64,000 bases of DNA. Origin: Porites lobata. Lineage: Eukaryota > Cnidaria > Anthozoa > Scleractinia > Poritidae. Made by a program: the position numbers and the translations under genes. A model generated the notes under the pieces. The model was not told the DNA's origin and made no database searches. It saw only the letters and a list, made by a program, of their open reading frames with translations. Every line of letters starts with the position of its first letter. Position 1 is the first letter of the stretch. The stretch is taken from contig CALNXK010000033.1 in assembly GCA_942486035.1 (NCBI GenBank), forward strand, positions 3,129,001-3,193,000, given 5' to 3'. Positions 51,301-63,159 of this stretch are shown here, piece after piece.

Positions 51301-53051
51301 GGACTTTCTTAGCACCAGCTAAGGATATTAGTAAAGGAAAAACATTTAAGCTACCGGTTAGAAAACTCCTGGATGTTCCTAAATTACTTTTGGATGGTTA
51401 AACGTTCCGTATATTTTATTGCTTTCTTCATGTACCCTCTCGACTCGTTACGTACCAACGTTTGTTTAGCAACATTTATTTGCTTTCTGTCGTTCTCGAA
51501 ATATGCCGCCAAAAATACTCAGTTTTAGTCACTATTTTCGTTTCTTTCATTCAATTAAGTGTTATGTCACCACCTTTAATTTCCAGAGCAAGTCACAGAG
51601 TGGAGACATTTTAAAAATACATGCATGATCATATCTACTTGGACGGAAGCCAAAGCTTTCAAAATTTCATCCCAAGTCGTGTTTCGTTAACTGAGCTGAT
51701 TTCGTGGCGGTACTTGAACGCGGTACAAAATATCTTTCAATATCTCACGATGAGATACTTGTGTAAAATCTCTATACCTAAAACTACACCGTCTGCTACG
51801 TAAAAACGTTTCAGAGCTTGGCCATCTTTATTTGTTGCCGTCGTTATTGAAATGTGTCAAAACGCAAAATGTTCCGTTTAATATGTTTCCACGGCTGGTT
51901 CCGGCAAAATCAGACCCGATTTTCTATATAATATATATAACTCGTCATAGGCTTAACGTGAAAGCTTGATACCAATGAATGCTAAACCGTTGAGCAAGTT
52001 TTTGACACCTGATATCAGTGCTTTCATGATCCAGTTCTCTCGAATTTTCCCTATTTGCCTGTTTACTGTTCAAATAAAACCTGAAATTCGAGTTAAAACA
52101 TTTAAAATAAGTAAAACTGGCCGGGAATTAGAAGATAAAATCGACGGAAAAAAAAATAATCTGTACTACTTAAAAACCCCGTAAATTACAAAGGAATCTG
52201 GAGTTTAAGTGTACACATACAGCCCATATCTTGTAACAGGTACGATTGATTTCAGGTGGCAAGGATATCTTTATAGGCCACGGTTCTTCCAACACTTAAG
52301 GGTGGAAAAAAATCAACAGGAAATTTTTCGACGTCCTATTTACAAGTCTACATTGACTACAAGACGGTCTCCCTCTAGCTAACGTACAACGTCTGATTGT
52401 GTTAATTTTGCGCATCGAAAATACACCATTATCGTCATTTATTATAGAATAAGCAAGAAGCATCGCTAACGCATTGCATTTCTAGATAAGCGATAAGAAG
52501 GGAAAAGCACATTATGCATTCAAGTTTTAAAGACTGACTTAATGTAGATTCCAAGCCAGCGACGACTAGCAACAGAAGGACTATGGGCAAAGGCATTAAA
52601 TTAATGCAACACAACGGCTTTGCATGCACTTAACATCAGTGTTCATTGTTTTTACAATGCTCTGTGGTACTGTAAAAAAAAGAACGACATAAGCAACCTA
52701 TAGATTTTTTAGGAAACGACAAACGGAGAAAATCGGTGTAGGGTGTAAGGTTTTTTTGGGAAAAATAAAACTGATCTTTATTTACGGCGAAATCGTCTCA
52801 TAGCACAGGGAAACAAATAGACAATGTAGATCTATACGAACTGCGCTGGGATGAAATATGCTCGGGATAAGTCTCGAGATTAAATCCAACTCAAAATTAA
52901 ACGCAGGTTACCTTAGAAACATCTTCTTTCCGACGTTGTTTTTATGCTGATCGACCGTTTCCCACGTTTCTCTCACCAGCGATTTCTGAGTCTCAGAAAG
53001 AGGCAAGGAGAGGTGGACTGCTTTATGACCCACGGAGGACGCACATCCCAT
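48373..53051 (-). CDS. Globin G3, globin-X-like, predicted N-myristoylated
   Basis: 166 aa from exons 53051-52912, 49355-49130 and 48507-48373. Distal His79 is in LYGHAKRVM and proximal His111 in LGRRH. FPEF in the CD region and RETWE in helix A group it with G4 and G5. Exon 2 is 226 bp and the intron phases equal those of all other copies. MGCASS is an almost ideal myristoylation start. It is head to head with G4, with about 2.5 kb between their ATGs, a possible shared regulatory region. A splice acceptor 44 nt before the ATG again suggests a 5' UTR intron. Intron 1 is over 3.5 kb and contains two repeat copies (49440-49910 and 50232-50602). Confidence 0.93.
48575..48665. repeat. Fragment of MITE family D, inverse
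   Basis: CTAACTTTTGAATCTGTGGA followed by TGAAATC is the complement of the family D interior. It lies in intron 2 of G3. Confidence 0.65.
48822..48934. mobile_element. 113-bp MITE with TACAGTAGAACC ends
   Basis: TACAGTAGAACCCGGTATCT and the partly complementary GAGGTTCTACTGTA bound the element; the end word CAGTAGAACC with flanking TA resembles Tc1/mariner or pogo types. In intron 2 of G3. Confidence 0.8.
49440..49910. repeat. Dispersed repeat, copy in G3 intron 1
   Basis: It shares ATATCTAGTGCT, GGTAGTTGTTTTAGT, GTCTTCCGAAA and CGCCATCTTG in the same order with 58050-58480. Both copies run in the same direction on the plus strand. Confidence 0.7.
50232..50602. mobile_element. MITE, family C, copy 3
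   Basis: About 371 bp from GGGACTTTAAGATGCCACGA to GTCGTGGTATCTTAAACTCC, the best preserved terminal repeats of the three. It lies in intron 1 of globin G3. Confidence 0.82.
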
Positions 53052-55514
53052 GATATAACAAAGTTGCCAAGGGAGCGATTCGTTGACTCTCAGCTCTGCG
53101 TAAGACAGGAAAATATGTATTGAGTCTATTCATGAAAGGTGGCTCACTAACATATGTAAACTAGGTTTATGACATCGATATACAGCTGTACCATATTTGT
53201 CGCGCACTTAACATATCTTTCCCTTTGAACCACTACCTTTGACTCTCGCTCCTAACTCCTTGGAATTCTTCCTCAGCGAAGTACTCTAATTCGCTTTCCC
53301 AGCAAATTGGACAGGCAAAATTACACAAGTTAACTAACAGCGCTAACCTTGCCCAAGCGGGCTAGTAGCAGACAAGTTTGTTTTCTTTTCAAAATGGATT
53401 CGGAAATCCCCGTTGAGAGGGTACATATTGGTCGATGTAGATGAAATTCAGTTTTATTTGCATGGCGCTTACGGTACAGAACAGATGTTTTCTGGGTTAT
53501 TTTTAAGATTGATTAAAAAAACATTTACAGGAAACTCTAAATTACTACAAATATCACGTATATGAGAACAAAACTAAACCGAGATGGAAGAATGACTTTC
53601 ATTGAACAAAAGTGGCAACGGTTCAGATTAACCTTAAAAACTCTAAATATTTTTAAACAAATATGTTCCTTCTTCTAACAGTTTTGTGACAGTTTTATTC
53701 GTCGAAAATTAACATATTTCATTTTTTTTGTTTAAATTTTGTATAAATTCGCTTAAAACTTCCTGTCATCTTTCTGGCAACAACGAAGAAATACGGCTAT
53801 ATACAAACGGTTGATTTTCTCCCGATGTCGATGTTACAAAGAATTGTGTTTAACTAATGTTCTGGAAAATTCACTCTTAAAATGACTACTTGATAGATGA
53901 GCTTTCAATAATCCATTCATTTTCATTCCAGCCATTGACAATTCAAACAGAAAGCATTGTTAACAGTTTTATACAACAATTGCATAGTGATGGTTAACCA
54001 AACTATGGACATTATTTTATTTTTAGTTTTTCAATTGATACAAATATTTTTGCGGCTTTTGGATCGCGTGAGAGTGACATTTAACGAAGCTTCAACACAG
54101 ACATAACATTACTTTATTCATGAATGAGTTTGGAGATGACATTCATCCAATTGAGGATCCCAGACATGATACGCCTACACTTAGTTGAACTTGGCAGCTT
54201 GAGGTTAAACCTCATCCAATACGAAAAAAGCATTTTAATTTTGCAAAACCCGATATAAAACCCTTCTACTGTTTTTTCAACTTTTAGCGGGAAAGAACGC
54301 CTTAAAATCAATGAGGTTGCCGGCCAAGTTAGAAAGTGATTGGTCGAAAACTAACGGAGATATAGTTCCGCACATGCACAGTCGCGGAATTTTACAGACG
54401 ATTGTATGGTGATGGGGGGTGGGGGCAGGTTCGTGCCCCCCCCCCCCCCCCCCCCAAACCACCACCGTACAAACGTTCGTAACATTTCGCGGTTTTTTGA
54501 AACAATTTATTCGCTCTGTTTGGACACTTGAAACCTTGGTATTAAGTTGTCTTATTTTCACAAGTTGAAAAAAACCGTAACGTAACTGGCCAAATAAGGA
54601 CTCTCTACCTAATCCATACATTTTATGTGGGGTTTACTGAGAGGATTCGCCCAAGCGGAAATTGTTCTCGATGCCTAACGGACTGCTTACCAAATAATTA
54701 AGTGTTCCGAACCCGCAATTACTCAGTCCACTTAGCTAAGAAAACTAAGGCGGCTTTAAATTAATATAATTGTTGACGGCAACATCAGATGCAAGAAGTT
54801 TAGGTAAAATGTGAACCGACTTCAAAGCAGCGGAAACAAAATGTTGAAATTTAATTCCAGTCGAAAGAAGCGTAGACAAAATACTCCAAACAGGTTTTAC
54901 AAATAGAACTGAAAAGAAACGAGTAGAAATATTAAAAACTGCGATCGCCAGCCGGAGTCCGTGAAATTTTGAATAGGACAAGAAACAGCCGTTCAAACTA
55001 ACTGAAACAGTTAAATTCAGCATGTTATCTATCGCACACAACGGTACACTGTACTTGAATTATTAACTCACTAACCTTGCTAGTACTCTGACTGTTGCCA
55101 CTACAAATGGATGTTAAGAACTTACAAATGCAGATTTTTCGAATTGCATCTACCAGTTGAAAGATTAAAAATTGTGATGAGGCCAGATAGACGTGGAAAT
55201 GAACTGACCTGACCTACGTTGCTAAGTAATGTTCAGTTCGCGCGTGTTCTGATGTTAATTATTTAAAAGTGCACTGATGACTTTTAGGGGCGCACTTAAC
55301 AGCACAAAGCGTTGCACGGTGAAAGATGTTTTCCTGTAATCCCTGAATGAGCAGTCCCCCTTATGAACAAAGGCAGGGACAATTTTCTCGTAAATATTAG
55401 TACATTGAATTGTTGCCTGCAAGAAGGAAAGTTGATTGCTCGACTGAAATTAAAGACGCTAAATTCAAGCTGTTATGTTTTTTCCCTTTTTAGGTGATTG
55501 TCACAATACAGAGC
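53052..55514. other. Head-to-head region between globins G3 and G4
   Basis: About 2.5 kb that should contain the promoters and 5' UTR exons of both genes. It contains a run of C at about 54437-54456. No gene is supported. Confidence 0.5.
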
Positions 55515-58500
55515 ATGGGGTGCGGATCGTCTGTGAAGTTTAAAGAGAAAAACGCTGCTTTAATTCAACTTTCTGCAGCTCAAAAGTACCTCGTTCGAGA
55601 AACATGGGAGCTTGTGGAACAACGTAGGAGTTATGTGGGAAAGAAGACGTTTTTAACGTAAGCATATACGTTGCTAGATAACTGGAATGAGTTAAAGGCC
55701 TTCAGTTGTCAAATTATATCGGCACTGATATCCAGTTGATAAGAAGGTATCTAACTAAAGGACCATCGCAAAAAGAATAAACAAATATTGATCGGAATGT
55801 TCCAGAAAAGCTTTTTTATTCCACAATAGATTAGCTTTTACCTTGTATAATGCTCTGTTGAAACCAAGCTCCTCCTTCATCCATTTATTACAACGTAACA
55901 GGCGGAAGCAAATTTCGCCACTAAAAGTGTTTGGAATCTGAATTGAAACACGAACTTAATTCATATGCATGCCAAAAATGGATTGTCAGGACATAACATC
56001 TCTGGCGCTTTTCCCCTCTTTTTTGAGACTTTTAAACCAGCAATTTTTAAGATTAAAATCTAAAATAATTATTCATTTTTTTACGGTACTCTATTGAAGC
56101 AAATGGCGTGTTTTAAACTGAAAAAAATAACAATCTCCAGACAGTCATTATAGGCAGTAAACAGCTAACCCAGATCCATGCAACATAGCTTTATAATTCG
56201 TACGTCTTTGTGTAAACAGATATACCAACTACAAATCAAACAGTGTTCAGGGTTACGTTCACAAGAGAATTATCGTCTTTCTTACCCACCTTTTTTCAGT
56301 AACGAGAGAAGCTCTTCTAGTTTTGCAGGTGATAAGATACTCAAATGTACCAAATGGTTTGTTTTTTTAATGACTGCCTTTTTATTCATAGCGCCGGGGG
56401 TTATTGAAATAGTTTCTTCGCTTCCTTCGCATTAATTTGGCAATTTTATCTCATTATTACTTGACCCACGAAGCCAGAAATTAAAATAAACAGTTCGTAT
56501 TTGTTGCTTCCACTCCGTTTGCAATTACAGTAGCTCACAATGTGTAATAATTAACAATCATAAACGACACGTAATGAATGAACTGGAAAATACAAGAATG
56601 GCAAAAATGTCCAGAAAGTTTTTTAAGTAATGTCAAATCCGTTGATTGAATTGATATAGGTTTGTAGAAACTGTCAACTGAGCTCTTGGGCAAGATGCAT
56701 GACTAAAACCAGCTTTAAAAATATACAAATAATTGTGAGTAATCTTCTCTTTCTGAGCCGTTCAACTCAAGAAAAAAATTGTCGAATTTACACGCTCGCT
56801 CGTTCAATTCTTAGCGATGAAATCCTTCGTCCAAAACATTCGTACAAATTATGAAGGAATAGAATTGTATCTGATTAGAAACTTGTGATGACACCTATGA
56901 ATATTCAAGTGATTAAAAACAAAAGCTAAAAGGAAGATGCTGCATGCATGTCATTAAATGACATTTATTTCGTTTCACTTGAGCTTAAGTTTTAAACTGG
57001 ACAGACAAAATACCCGGTGTGTAGCTACTAAGTACACGCCTATTGATGGGATGAACATAGCGTAAAATGAATTGAAAGCGCACGGGATGTTATATTTTGG
57101 TTGTTAATTTTACTTTTTTTAAGACAGCAATGAACGTTTAGAAAAGTTAAACCCTCCAACTAAGTAACTACAAGAACCAACAGCTAAATAGAATGTCACT
57201 GATGATATATTCTATCACGAGACAGAAAGAGTGTAAACATAGGAAGTTTTCGTTTTGGTTTATATTTTGCACATCACATGAGCAGCTGGTGCATTGTTCT
57301 TCTGACAAAAGCATTTACGAGAAAAAAAATTGGCATTTACATGCCAATTTTATTATGATGTTACTCCATCAAGGCACTGATTTCAGGCTTATACTTATAG
57401 TAAACGTTAATCAATTTTTATCCGATTATTTTGACGGCTAAACCTCTGTAACTACACTGCCGATAACATAATAACGGGCAATAGAAATTTTAAAATCTAG
57501 CTGCCTCAGATCGTAAAAGCAGCATTAAAGAGAACATTTTGCGCTAACGCAATGTTTCAATTTTTTAATTTTTGTCGGCAAGTGGTTAAAGTGGCACTTC
57601 ACTTTACTTCGATAAACAATTAAGCACCAAATGTTTCCTATCTAAGGCTGGAGAAAGAGCTTTTTCATGTTTATAGTCATTATAAAAAACTAGAAAAATA
57701 AACAGGAAAAATACTAGACTAGACGTGGATGGATTGCAAAAATCTATAGAGGAAAATACTTTTAATTTGCTAAACCTGAAACGTACTTTTGAAAAACAAA
57801 CTTTAAAATTATGAAACAATTTGTTTAGCCTCCTCTCTCGATTTCTCTATAGCATCTGGTCTTGTATTTGTTATCATTTGGTCACAGTGGCCTGAGATCA
57901 AGTCGAGGTTTCCTCGCTATGCCTTTTTGCAAAACAAAAATATTAATTATTATTCAAATATACCAGGTAATTCTTCATAACCAACTAGCGTTGACCAAAG
58001 TTGGAAGACGTTGGCGATATTCAGTAAAATGATGTCAATAGTATACAACTATACCCGAGGGGGAGGTGAATAGAGGTGATATACCGAGACGCGAAGCCTC
58101 GAGGTATACACTGCATATCTAGTGCTGTTCACCGACCCTGAGGGGGGTAGTTGTTTTAGTATTTACCAAATCAGTTGGATAAAAATGAAGAGAATAATTT
58201 GTTGTAAATTAAAAACGTCTCTTAGAAGGAACTTTGTTTACAATTTACAGACATTTCGGGGATTTTGTCAAGTGCATTTTTAGGATTTTGTCGCAAATTC
58301 AGCATGAAAATAATTTTCTACCTACCAGTACACAATGACAAGCCAAAGTTCGTCACTTTCTTTGTATTTGTTTGTCGGACTGTTATCGCACAAATATCGT
58401 CTTCCGAAAATGTCTCGAAACGAGACGCCATCTTGGCTCCGGTCGCAAAACAGTGAATAGCCAAGGACATTCCGAGTTAAGGGAGCCAATCAATACAAGC

Positions 58501-60554
58501 GAAAATTGCTATTCACAAATTTGGTAAATACGAATATAGGGTATCGCCAGAAAAGGGACTTTGTCCGAGAAGCCCTGTTTTGGTGGGAAAAAAGGCGAAA
58601 AATTTTATACTTTATGCAGAGAAAGACTGGCTAAACTCAGGGGCGTAGCCAGGATTTTTCAAAGGGGGGGTCACCATCCCGGATCGCCGACTATATATGG
58701 TTCATACCGCTGCTCTCCCCCGTGTATCAGCGGGCTCAGTCGTATTATCGCGGCATGAAGGCCTATATTAACTAAAGACAAGAGCCGTTGACGAAAATAC
58801 TTTACAAACCTGGCTTTTACGGCCACGGGGGGTCACAGGCACCCCAGGACCCCCCTAGCTACGCCCCTGAAACTACTGCCTGAACACACAGCGACAACAG
58901 CAAAAATACACCTCGATGGATGCGAATGCTATTTCAAGAATATCTGCTAGACTAACCCTTTAGTCCCGTATACTGACCAACATCAATTTTCTCTTAACAA
59001 TATCCATGTTACCAATAGAAATGGTTATGAGAGTTAATAAAATGATCACTTAAGGGAAAACGCCTTGATCTTTTATCAAATTCTCTCAACTAATTCTTTA
59101 AAGAAATGTATGAAGATCAGTATGGAGAATTTATATGTGGATATTAGGGCTTAAAGGGCTAAACACCCCAACTCTCTTCTCGGTGTTCTTGTTCATCTTC
59201 TTGATGAAACACTGCGTCTCATCCTCGACATATTACATCAGAGAACAAAAGGGACACTATCCCTCGATTAGATAAGGACATCAGATACTTTTTTGTTCTT
59301 AGATTCTTTGAAAAAAATCCTGAATACCAGCGCCTGTTTCCAGAATTCAAAGACGTTCCGCCATCAGAGCTGGAAAAGACGAACGCCCTATATGGGCATG
59401 CAAAGCGGGTCATGAAAGCTGTCGAAAACGCAGTGTCGGCGTTGGACGATGCCGAGAGTTTTGCCGCGTATTTGGATGAACTTGGCAGGAGGCACAAAGC
59501 TCGCGCCTTAAAACCAACATACCTGGATGTAAGTGGGTCTTATAATCTTCTCCATTTGTTTTTTTGCAAAATATCATTAATTATTATTCATTCAACATAT
59601 GTCTACTTTTCTGATGGGCTCAAATCTTCAGGCTAATTTCAGTAAAATGGCGACAATAAAACAGGATTTCGCCATAAAAAGGGACGCCGACCGAGAAAGC
59701 ATGTTTTGGTGGGAAAAGGTGAAAAAATTCACACGTTTTTCAGAGAAATGGCCAAACCACTGTCTGAGCACATAGCAAGAACAGCAAAAATAAAACTCGA
59801 CGGACACAAACTAAAAAAATGCTATTTGAAGAATACATGGACGATACTGAGAGTTTTGCCGCGCATTTACATGAACTTGCAGGAGGCACAAAGCTTGACC
59901 CTGGAAACCAGCATACCTGGATGTAAGTGGGTTTTATAGAACTTAGCTGGTTCTTTGCACGTATCAGACGGTTTCATCCCCAGAAATGCACGGGGGTACT
60001 CAAAGAAGTTTTGTACAGGGAAGTTCCGCCCAGAGGTATAGCGATACCCCTTTCGCATACTTCTACTGAGAAATGGTACCTCTTTCACATACCTAGTTAA
60101 GAATCGTAACTTTCTACATCTGCGTGGCATATAGTAAACACCGAAAATAAATGAAGTTATGAAAAGGGTCTGATTTACAATTAAATTTGCAAACGTTTCG
60201 GGCTTGACGTTTCATTAGTAAAATGGCGATGGACTTGATTATTGGCCTGTTTACTCGGAAAATGAAGTTAGATTCGGGCTTAGATTCCATAAGGGTTTTA
60301 ACCAAGCCAAAACTCTTGGGAAGGAGCCCTTCAGTTTCAATTTTTCCAACAGATTTTTTTTTGTGATATCTAAACATTGTATACTTTAAAATTCAAAAAC
60401 TTACCCGTGTTTTCGCTTCCAGTCAATGCAGACCGCTTTGATGTCCACTCTTCAAGAACTCCTCAAATCCAGCTGGACCGAGGAAACAGCAGAGGCCTGG
60501 AACAAGCTCTTTATGTTTGTAAAAGATCAAATGATACGTGGCCTGCAGTCATAG
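55515..60554 (+). CDS. Globin G4, globin-X-like, predicted N-myristoylated
   Basis: 166 aa from exons 55515-55657, 59303-59528 and 60423-60554. Distal His80 is in LYGHAKRVM and proximal His112 in LGRRH; the start is MGCGSS. The codon split by intron 1 becomes ACA (Thr48), where G1, G2 and G3 have Arg and G5 Lys. Exon 3 is nearly the same as in G5, so the two are recent tandem duplicates. The stop TAG comes two codons earlier than in G5. An acceptor at 55492-55493, 21 nt before the ATG, suggests a 5' UTR intron. Intron 1 contains a repeat copy and two MITEs, and intron 2 a broken copy of exon 2. Confidence 0.93.
58050..58480. repeat. Dispersed repeat, copy in G4 intron 1
   Basis: Counterpart of 49440-49910. 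Both are near exon 2 of a globin gene, but antisense in G3 and sense in G4, which points to separate insertions rather than a shared old intron. Confidence 0.7.
58638..58869. mobile_element. MITE with CAGGGGCGTAGC ends and AAACT target duplication
   Basis: CAGGGGCGTAGCCAGG and the complement AGCTACGCCCCTG bound 232 bp. AAACT stands directly on both sides (58633-58637 and 58870-58874). A diverged second copy of the flanking DNA at 59671-59838 lacks the element. In G4 intron 1. Confidence 0.85.
58953..59163. mobile_element. MITE with TAACCCTTTAGTCCC ends
   Basis: TAACCCTTTAGTCCCGTA and GGGCTTAAAGGGCTAA are imperfect complements. Related to 14866-15074. In G4 intron 1, 139 bp before exon 2. Confidence 0.65.
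59671..59838 (+). repeat. Duplicated intron segment in G4 intron 2
   Basis: It matches 58542-58950 (G4 intron 1), for example TGTTTTGGTGGGAAAA and CAACAGCAAAAAT-like text, without the inserted MITE. It runs straight into the broken exon 2 copy at 59839-59928, so the two form one duplicated block with an internal deletion. Confidence 0.75.
59839..59928 (+). pseudogene. Broken copy of a globin exon 2 (3' part) in intron 2 of G4
   Basis: About 90 bp match the end of exon 2 of G4, including the stretch for ESFAAYLDELGRRHK and the donor GTAAGTGGGT. A missing base within the Leu-Gly-Arg codons (AACTTGCAGG against AACTTGGCAGG) breaks the frame. The 5' half of the exon is absent. The bases just after it, TTAGCTGGTT, match the start of intron 2 of G5 better than that of G4. 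It is probably what remains of a sixth globin copy. Confidence 0.8.
59985..60110. repeat. Copy of the dispersed repeat seen at 5282-5690
   Basis: GGGGGTACTCAAAGAAGTTT, ACCCCTTTCGCATAC and TTTCACATACCTAGTT are in the same order as at 5282-5430. It is not interrupted by the MITE found there. In G4 intron 2. Confidence 0.65.
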
Positions 60555-61755
60555 CATGAGTATAAACAAGCAGTGTACAGTCTGGCCATTATTTTGGGAC
60601 CTAATCAGCCACTGATGCCATCCACCATCGCGTTTCGCGGAGAATATTCCATAGAAAGATTGGTATTTCTGCAACGGCGTAACACTAACTCACGTCAACA
60701 CTTAGTGGCAGAAGGTGACTGGGTATTTGGCATCTTAACCAAACGCTTCCACTTAGAATGAGGCGTTCCTCAAGGATCCTGCATGGGACCGCTACTTGAT
60801 AATATGTACACATATGGAGCTATCTGAGGTTCAGCATCATCATTCTTGCAGATATGCTTTGATTATAACTACCAGAATTCATTTCGTTTTTGCTTTCTTT
60901 TTGACATTTGTCAATCCCGTTTGGGTTTAAACAACAATAGCCCTAAATTGTAAAAGAAAAACAACACACAAGAGGACTCTTGTAATTGCAATTGTCCTAA
61001 CAAAGAAATATTTTAAATGAATAATAATAATAACCACTAATGAAAAATGATCTATCTGTAGTTTTCTTAGGCTTAGAGAAACTTACTGTGGTGAAAAAGA
61101 GACTTTCCATTAAAATACAACATTAACATTGAAAAAAAAAATCGGCGACAATAAATATAAAATGCGTCACAGAGGGTTCGTACGTGTATCATGACAGGTA
61201 CGATGGTCTGCTATAACTTCCCGCTCAATATATACAGGCAACTTGATCACGAAACTTATGACAGGTTGTTTGAAGTCTAGGAAAACCAATTGTTTGCAAA
61301 CCTGTTTGTATTGAACAAAAACTACTGAAGGGTAAGGTTCGGAGTAACGTATGGTGTTGTTACACGTCTAAACCGAACTTTTAAAGAAAAGCAAGATTAG
61401 CAATCGGCTCGGTTCCCAAAATTAGCTTTCACTGGAAATGCTTGTGACGACTTGTCCCAAAAAAATCGTAACTGTTCCAAAATGCAAATCACGCAATGAG
61501 GCGAGACAGGTGGAATTCATTTCGTGTAGATAAAGTTCTTCATTTTTGATGTAATGTTTGTGCATGTTGCAATCTTTAACATGTACTGAAATCATTTATA
61601 CGTGCGTGATTATTTATTGAAAGCACGTAGCATTAAAAAGCGTTGCTAGCTCTTCTCGCTTATAATTAGACGTTTTCCTAGGCATCAGTGAAGTGTGAAG
61701 TCTGAGAAGTTCCTTCGTGAACAAAGACAGTGACAGATAGAAAGCTAGACTGAAC
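60555..61755. other. Region between globins G4 and G5
   Basis: Contains the G4 3' UTR and the G5 promoter. An acceptor-like CCTAG at 61678-61682 lies 73 nt before the G5 ATG. No further gene is seen. Confidence 0.5.
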
Positions 61756-63159
61756 ATGGGTTGCGGATCGTCCTTGTCAGCAGAGTTTCAAGAGAAATAC
61801 ACAGCTTCAATTCAACTCTCCGCAGCTCAAAAAAAAATCGTGCGAGAAACATGGGAGTTTGTGGAACAACGTAGGAGTTATGTAGGGAAGAGGATGTTTT
61901 TGAAGTAAGTGTATTTGTACCAGATAACAAGAGTTACTTAAGGGCACACGGAAAGTCTCATTTCTTTGCTCTCAAAACACCACATACGACTTGTATGCAT
62001 ACCATCTACAACCGTTTTCGCCTGTCATCCACGGTTAAACCGCACCGGAAAATGCTGATAAAAATGAGGACTTTCGAGAACTCACCAGTGTATAGGGGCA
62101 CCCAACGACGGTTTCCTCCTAAATGTATTGAAAACACGTTTTAGGCTATCCAGAGTAGATCTCTAGAAATGTATTCAAGTGGCGCTAAAAACAGTCACTT
62201 GGTGCTCCTGAGTGTAAAGCTGCTCATTTTCCTCAAGAAAAAATCGGAAAAGTATCCCCTTTTTCGAAGAGAAAAGAACCTTGTCCATGGGTTTGATGAA
62301 TATATTTGATACCCTTTTATATTCGCAGATTCTTTGAAAACAATCCCGAATACAAGCGCCTGTTTCCAGAATTTAAAGAACTCTCGCTATCTGACATAGA
62401 GAAAACCAAAGAATTACATGGGCATGCAAAGCGCGTAATGAAAGCTTTGGAAAATGCAGTGTCGGCGATGGATGACGCCGAGATTTTTGCCGCGTATTTG
62501 AATGAACTTGGCCGGAGACATAAAGATCGACCAATGAAACCACTACACCTAGATGTAAGTGAGTCTAAGTGAAGTTAGCTGGTTGTTTCGCATGTATCCA
62601 GGTTCGCCTACTACAAATTCATCAGGAACTTTAAATTAATGTTGGACGCGTGGGCAAATCGACTGTCAGCAAGGCCGATGCTATATCTGTCGGTGAATTT
62701 CTCAGCATGTTACTTGAGAGTAAAATCTTTTCGAAAAAACACAACACGTAAAAAACTCGAGGGAGGCATGCCATTAACCCCTTCCTTGTACCACGCGGGT
62801 GGGGGAGGAGAGGAGTTTGCGTGTGCGTCCGATGCTGTGAAAACTCTTTCTAGGTTTAATAGTTAACATGGTTTATAATTACCCACCCATCAAAACTAAC
62901 CAGACTGAAACGTTTGATTTGCAAACCGAGGTGTCCCCCAAACGTTTGACGTAGGTTTGATGGGTAAACCACGCACCATTTCGAAACACAAATAAAAGTA
63001 TACCTGTGTTTTCGTTTCCAGTCAGTAAAGACCGCTTTGATGTTTACTCTTCAAGAACTCTTCAAATCCAGCTGGACCGAGGAAACAGCAGAGGCCTGGA
63101 ACAAGCTCTTCATGTTTATCAAGGATCAAATGGTACGTGGCTTGCAGTCACGAGCATGA
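61756..63159 (+). CDS. Globin G5, globin-X-like, predicted N-myristoylated
   Basis: 170 aa from exons 61756-61904, 62329-62554 and 63022-63159; the most compact globin gene here, with introns of 424 and 467 bp. Distal His82 is in LHGHAKRVM and proximal His114 in LGRRH. The start is MGCGSS. Exon 1 carries a run of A residues (coding QKK) where its twin G4 has QKY, and the frame stays open. The codon split by intron 1 is AAA (Lys50). The protein ends LQSRA, two residues longer than G4. It follows G4 in the same direction with 1.2 kb between them. Short direct repeats follow the stop codon. Confidence 0.93.
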
